Below, piece by piece: positions 22,000-25,129 of a stretch of DNA of 25,129 nucleotides. Source of the stretch: Candidatus Altarchaeota archaeon (lineage in GTDB: Archaea; Altiarchaeota; Altiarchaeia; IMC4; SCGC-AAA252-I15); assembly GCA_018815265.1 (NCBI GenBank), contig JAHIYG010000277.1, positions 1-25,129 of the forward strand, read 5' to 3'. The position numbers and the translations under genes are program-made. A model generated the notes under the pieces. It did not search any database. It worked only from the letters and a program-made list of their open reading frames with translations, and was not told where the DNA came from. Each line of letters starts with the position of its first letter. The first letter of the stretch is position 1.

Positions 22000-22709
22000 G
22001 AAACTTCATCTATGCAGCGGTAATGACCGCAGTATTGTTTGCTCTTATCTATTCTATGAACCTTTTTCTAGACTCAAAAAGGGAGGTGAATGTTGAAGCA
22101 GGCCAAGAGGACATAATCGAAGACATTGAAGATATCGAGGCATCATATTATCTGATAGAGTACCTTGAGGGCAAAAACGGCTCATGTGAGGCACTTTTGC
22201 AGCAGCTTAATTATCTAGAGTCTCGCCTTTGGAAATTCGACGAGAAAATAAGAAAATACAAGGAAGCCCAGGAAGAGTTTACAGGCGATGAGTTCTACCT
22301 CAAGCAGAAAAGAAGGCTAAACAGGAGGGAGATAATACAACTTTCACTTTTGGAACGAATGAAAAAAGCATGCGGATACAACAACACAGTAATTCTATAT
22401 TTTTATGGAAATTGTAAGACAGAACCAAATTGCGGAGAACAAGGCTTTGTGCTAAGCTATATAAATGAGCTTATTGACCCGGAAATATCAATTTTGTCCT
22501 TTGATGGCGACAGTCATACAGAAGTCGTTAAGACATTAATGAATGCATACAACGTTACTGGATATCCATGTGTCATCGTTGAGGGAAGTACCCACTGTGG
22601 GCTTCAAAACAGGGAAAATATTGAAAAAATACTCTGCGAAACATCTCCTTATCTGTCGATTTGTAGCGCTAATATCAACTCGACCCAAGATTCTGAAAAT
22701 GATAGATGA
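21981..22709 (+). CDS. Membrane-anchored thioredoxin-fold-like protein between two glycosyltransferases
   Basis: A 242-residue protein. An N-terminal transmembrane helix (about residues 8-30) is followed by an acidic segment, a highly charged helical region likely to form a coiled coil (about 70-125), and a thioredoxin-like domain: strand VILYFYGNC, a C-(x5)-C pair in NCKTEPNC, ILSFDGDS, and GYPCVIVEG at the cis-proline loop with a cysteine right after Pro. The normal CxxC is absent, so it may bind a partner or use unusual disulfides rather than act as a general reductase. Topology suggests the domain is outside the cell. It overlaps the GT2 upstream by 19 bases and the GT2 downstream by 11. 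The fold call rests on pattern only. Confidence 0.65.
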   Translation: MAGGNVRNFIYAAVMTAVLFALIYSMNLFLDSKREVNVEAGQEDIIEDIEDIEASYYLIEYLEGKNGSCEALLQQLNYLESRLWKFDEKIRKYKEAQEEFTGDEFYLKQKRRLNRREIIQLSLLERMKKACGYNNTVILYFYGNCKTEPNCGEQGFVLSYINELIDPEISILSFDGDSHTEVVKTLMNAYNVTGYPCVIVEGSTHCGLQNRENIEKILCETSPYLSICSANINSTQDSENDR

Positions 22710-23976
22710 ACTACTTGCAGTAATCTTTTCAATCTCTATTTTCACATTTACACTTTGGAATATCCTTGCATTACTTCCAGAAAGAAAAAACAAAAAAATT
22801 ATGACCTATCCGACAATCAGTGTTGTAATACCTGCCCACAATGAGGAAAAGGTTATAAAATCAACAATACAAAGCGTCTTGGATGCAACCTATCCAAAGG
22901 ATGTCGAAGTCATTGTTGTCGATGACGGATCAAAGGATGATACTTCAAAAATAGTGTCTGGCATCGCTCGAAAACTTAAAAATGTCAGGCTTTTAAAAAC
23001 AAACCATCTTGGTAAGGCGAAGGCTGTGAATCACGGCATAAAAAACACGGACGCTGAAGTTGTCATAATGCTAGATGCCGACTCTTTCATCTTGCCTGAC
23101 GCACTTATCAAATTCATAGAAGTTTTTCAAGACTCCAATGTAGGCGCAGCATCAGGCATAATACGTGTTGTTTTGAACAAGAATCCTCTCGTATGGTACC
23201 AAGATTTTGAATATGTCTTAAGCTCTATGTGGAGGTACATAATAGACAAACTAGATATTACCTACATCCTCCCTGGCTTTTGTGCTTTTAGGAGAAGGGC
23301 TATAATTGAAGTTGGCGGATTTGAAACAGATACATTATCCGAAGATTTTGACATAGGCTTAAAGCTTAGAAAAGCAGGCTGGCATATAATAATGGGTAAA
23401 TCAGTCATGCACACAAATGTGCCTCAAACCCTAGGCGGTGTTGCAAGACAAAGAATTAGGTGGGGTAGGGGCACAATGCAGGTTATAAGAAAACACAAGG
23501 ATATGGTCTTTAACCCACGACATGGGTTCATAGGTCTTTATGGCCTTCCAAACCAGATATATTTTTTCGTGCAAGGGATAATAATTTTGCCAATAACGTT
23601 CTATCAGGTTTTTGAGGGATATTACAAGTATTTCGTCTCAAACGGACATTACCTAAGTGTTGAGGCGTTAAAGTATTTTTTTGGTTGGGCTTCAGCTTTT
23701 GGGGCGATAGAGCTAATCTACAACGTTAATGCTGGTGTCTGGCCCATGAGTTGGACATTCCCGTTTTTCCTCGTATCCTACATCCTGACAATCTCCTACC
23801 AGCTTCTTGCATGTAAGAAAATGGATGGCTTCAAACCACAGCTTATTTTTTCCCTGGTCTTTTTCTTCCCATACTATCTCTTCACCCTGCTGTTTTTTGT
23901 GATCCCACTACTATCTGAAATAAAACCTAAGAAAAAACAAAATAAGGACGTAAACATCTGGGAGAAAAACATGTGA
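22699..23976 (+). CDS. GT2-family processive-type membrane glycosyltransferase B
   Basis: This 425-residue protein has the same layout as glycosyltransferase A: an N-terminal helix (residues 5-27), a cytosolic GT2 domain and several C-terminal helices. Marks are VVIPAHNEEKVI, VVDDGSKDDT, GKAKAVNHG, DAD at residues 126-128, LPGFCAFRRRAI with TLSEDFDIGLKLR, and RQRIRWGRGTMQ. The open frame reaches back to 22543 within the previous gene, but those 52 residues are not GT2-like, and ATG 22699 begins at the usual hydrophobic start. The C-terminus is lysine-rich (KPKKKQNKD). Similarity to A suggests old paralogs that may act as a pair on one surface polysaccharide. Confidence 0.85.
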   Translation: MIDELLAVIFSISIFTFTLWNILALLPERKNKKIMTYPTISVVIPAHNEEKVIKSTIQSVLDATYPKDVEVIVVDDGSKDDTSKIVSGIARKLKNVRLLKTNHLGKAKAVNHGIKNTDAEVVIMLDADSFILPDALIKFIEVFQDSNVGAASGIIRVVLNKNPLVWYQDFEYVLSSMWRYIIDKLDITYILPGFCAFRRRAIIEVGGFETDTLSEDFDIGLKLRKAGWHIIMGKSVMHTNVPQTLGGVARQRIRWGRGTMQVIRKHKDMVFNPRHGFIGLYGLPNQIYFFVQGIIILPITFYQVFEGYYKYFVSNGHYLSVEALKYFFGWASAFGAIELIYNVNAGVWPMSWTFPFFLVSYILTISYQLLACKKMDGFKPQLIFSLVFFFPYYLFTLLFFVIPLLSEIKPKKKQNKDVNIWEKNM

Positions 23977-23981
23977 AAAAA

Positions 23982-25129
23982 TTACATGCTGCAGATAAAG
24001 GGTACTACAGGGCAAAGACTGACATTTCCTCCTCTGCTGTTGAATTTTTCAATATATGGTTTGTCAATATTTTCAACAGGCGCGCATTTTATGCCTTCCC
24101 TATATAGTGTGTAGTCTTCATTTTCTTCAACGACATATTTTTCTAAATCTTGTTTGTCGATGGATATATTTTCTAGGTTATTTGATTTGAAAATCAATAT
24201 CCACTTACCCTCATTAATTTCTTTTTCAAAAAATTCATATCTTGGCTGTGCTTCAGTAGGTATATCAAAATAGTTTAGATATACCCACCCATTTGACATC
24301 CCGATGCAGCTTCTGTCAACAATTCCAACTGCCTTATCTAGTCCCTTTGGGGGTTGAAGTTGGATATATGCGGCTGTTGCAGTATATGTTAAAAGGGAAA
24401 AACAGATCAAAAACGCAATTTTTTTCCTTTCACAGTCTATTATATGCTCTGAGAATTTTGTTGAAAAATACCCTATTGGAAGTATTAGATTATAGAGATA
24501 TCTCAATTCTTTGAAGGGAGTAAATACATATGAGACTATTGTAATTAGAAAAAAAACAATCATTAATTTACTATTTTTATCTAAACCCTGTTTCAACTCT
24601 TTGATAAATCCTGCAAATGCAAGGAGTATATACATTATTAGGGATGGTGCAGTATCTGAAATTTTTGGACCTGTGAAACCACCATCTTTAACAATCACAT
24701 TGAAAAAATATGAAGATGCCATTGAGTAGAATGGATGGCCTTTTAAAATGAAGTTGTATGTCATCCATGGCGTAAATAAGATGAAAATTACTAAAAAGAA
24801 TTTTAATATCTCCTTTTTGTCTTTACGAAATAGATAGATTACCGCATAAGGGGCGTTTGTGTATCTTGAAAGCAGTGCAAGCCCATAGCTAATTGGGGAT
24901 TTTATGTTGTTTATGTATGTTAGAGAAAGTATGAGAAGGGAAAGTGTTAGAAGTTCTGTTCCTGCTAGAAATCCGAAATTTAATGTATATGAGTTTAGTA
25001 CAAGCGCGTAGAAAAGAATTTTGTTTATTTTTGTTTTTTGGCAGAATTTAAGGCATGAAAAAAGAAAAAGGGCAGATACGAGGAAAATATAGATGTATTC
25101 CCCTGGTTTGTATCCGAAAGAATTTAAAA
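23982..25129 (-). CDS. Polytopic membrane glycosyltransferase-like protein, N-terminus outside the window
   Basis: The frame is open from the right window edge to a TAA at 23982-23984, giving at least 381 residues. The visible part has alternating hydrophobic helices and loops: ALFLFSCL, LLTLSLLILSLTYI, ISYGLALLSRYTNAPYAV, FFLVIFILFTPWMTYN, and FKELRYLYNLILPIGYF. The RYTNAP-like loop and the LFTPWMTYN-(x)-GHPF stretch resemble GT-C enzymes of the PMT/ArnT group. A soluble C-terminal tail of about 130 residues contains several cysteines. The catalytic first loop with its Asp/Glu pair would be beyond the edge, so the family call is provisional. It converges on glycosyltransferase B with a five-base gap. 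Confidence 0.6.
   Translation of the reverse strand, partial: LNSFGYKPGEYIYIFLVSALFLFSCLKFCQKTKINKILFYALVLNSYTLNFGFLAGTELLTLSLLILSLTYINNIKSPISYGLALLSRYTNAPYAVIYLFRKDKKEILKFFLVIFILFTPWMTYNFILKGHPFYSMASSYFFNVIVKDGGFTGPKISDTAPSLIMYILLAFAGFIKELKQGLDKNSKLMIVFFLITIVSYVFTPFKELRYLYNLILPIGYFSTKFSEHIIDCERKKIAFLICFSLLTYTATAAYIQLQPPKGLDKAVGIVDRSCIGMSNGWVYLNYFDIPTEAQPRYEFFEKEINEGKWILIFKSNNLENISIDKQDLEKYVVEENEDYTLYREGIKCAPVENIDKPYIEKFNSRGGNVSLCPVVPFICSM

Noticed and set aside
22543..22698. 52-residue upstream extension of glycosyltransferase B
   Set aside because: It lies within the coding sequence of the thioredoxin-like gene and does not resemble a GT2 N-terminus; ATG 22699 is better.

Overview
The window looks like a contig from an uncultivated archaeon. 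The archaeal evidence is methanofuran-type cofactor genes, a tRNA-Arg(UCU) whose intron sits between bases 37 and 38 with a canonical bulge-helix-bulge junction, no encoded CCA, and TATA-like boxes about 26-34 bases before start codons, which suggests leaderless transcripts. Genes are tightly packed, with many 4-base ATGA overlaps and several convergent genes whose coding ends overlap. I cannot place the lineage from sequence alone.

Layout. Bases 1-401 hold the tail of a secreted beta-helix/TIG-domain protein with a visibly different, G+C-richer composition that breaks off near base 385. Bases 556-4628 carry a methanofuran-type cluster: two tandem mfnF-like paralogs on + converge on mfnE-mfnB-HisA/HisF-like on -. 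Bases 4955-7266 hold a UbiA-family membrane protein and a PMT/ArnT-type glycosyltransferase. Bases 7294-7679 hold intron-containing tRNA-Arg on -, followed downstream by two tandem hairpin elements that copy the tRNA 3' tail. After an unknown membrane protein (7752-8552) comes a one-carbon/folate region: glyA-folD, purH, a DUF362 iron-sulfur protein coupled to fhs, a GH57-like protein on -, folC, two secreted or surface-type ORFs on -, and purN. The right end (20011-25129) is membrane and surface glycan biology: a dolichol-kinase-like protein, a three-gene unit of GT2, thioredoxin-like anchored protein and GT2, and a truncated membrane glycosyltransferase.

How it works together. Fhs (formate to 10-formyl-folate), FolD (formyl to methylene), GlyA (methylene to serine), PurN and PurH (formyl transfer to purines) and FolC (glutamylation) make an almost complete folate C1 module. 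The same 20 kb encodes enzymes for methanofuran, the archaeal formyl carrier. That pairing of folate-type and methanofuran-type C1 genes is the main biological point of the window. Other points worth a second look are the duplicated MfnF, the tRNA-tail hairpin repeats, a pair of interlocked divergent promoters at 17056-17094, a perfect 12-bp inverted repeat abutting the purN TATA box, and a UbiA homolog that has lost its first aspartate motif.
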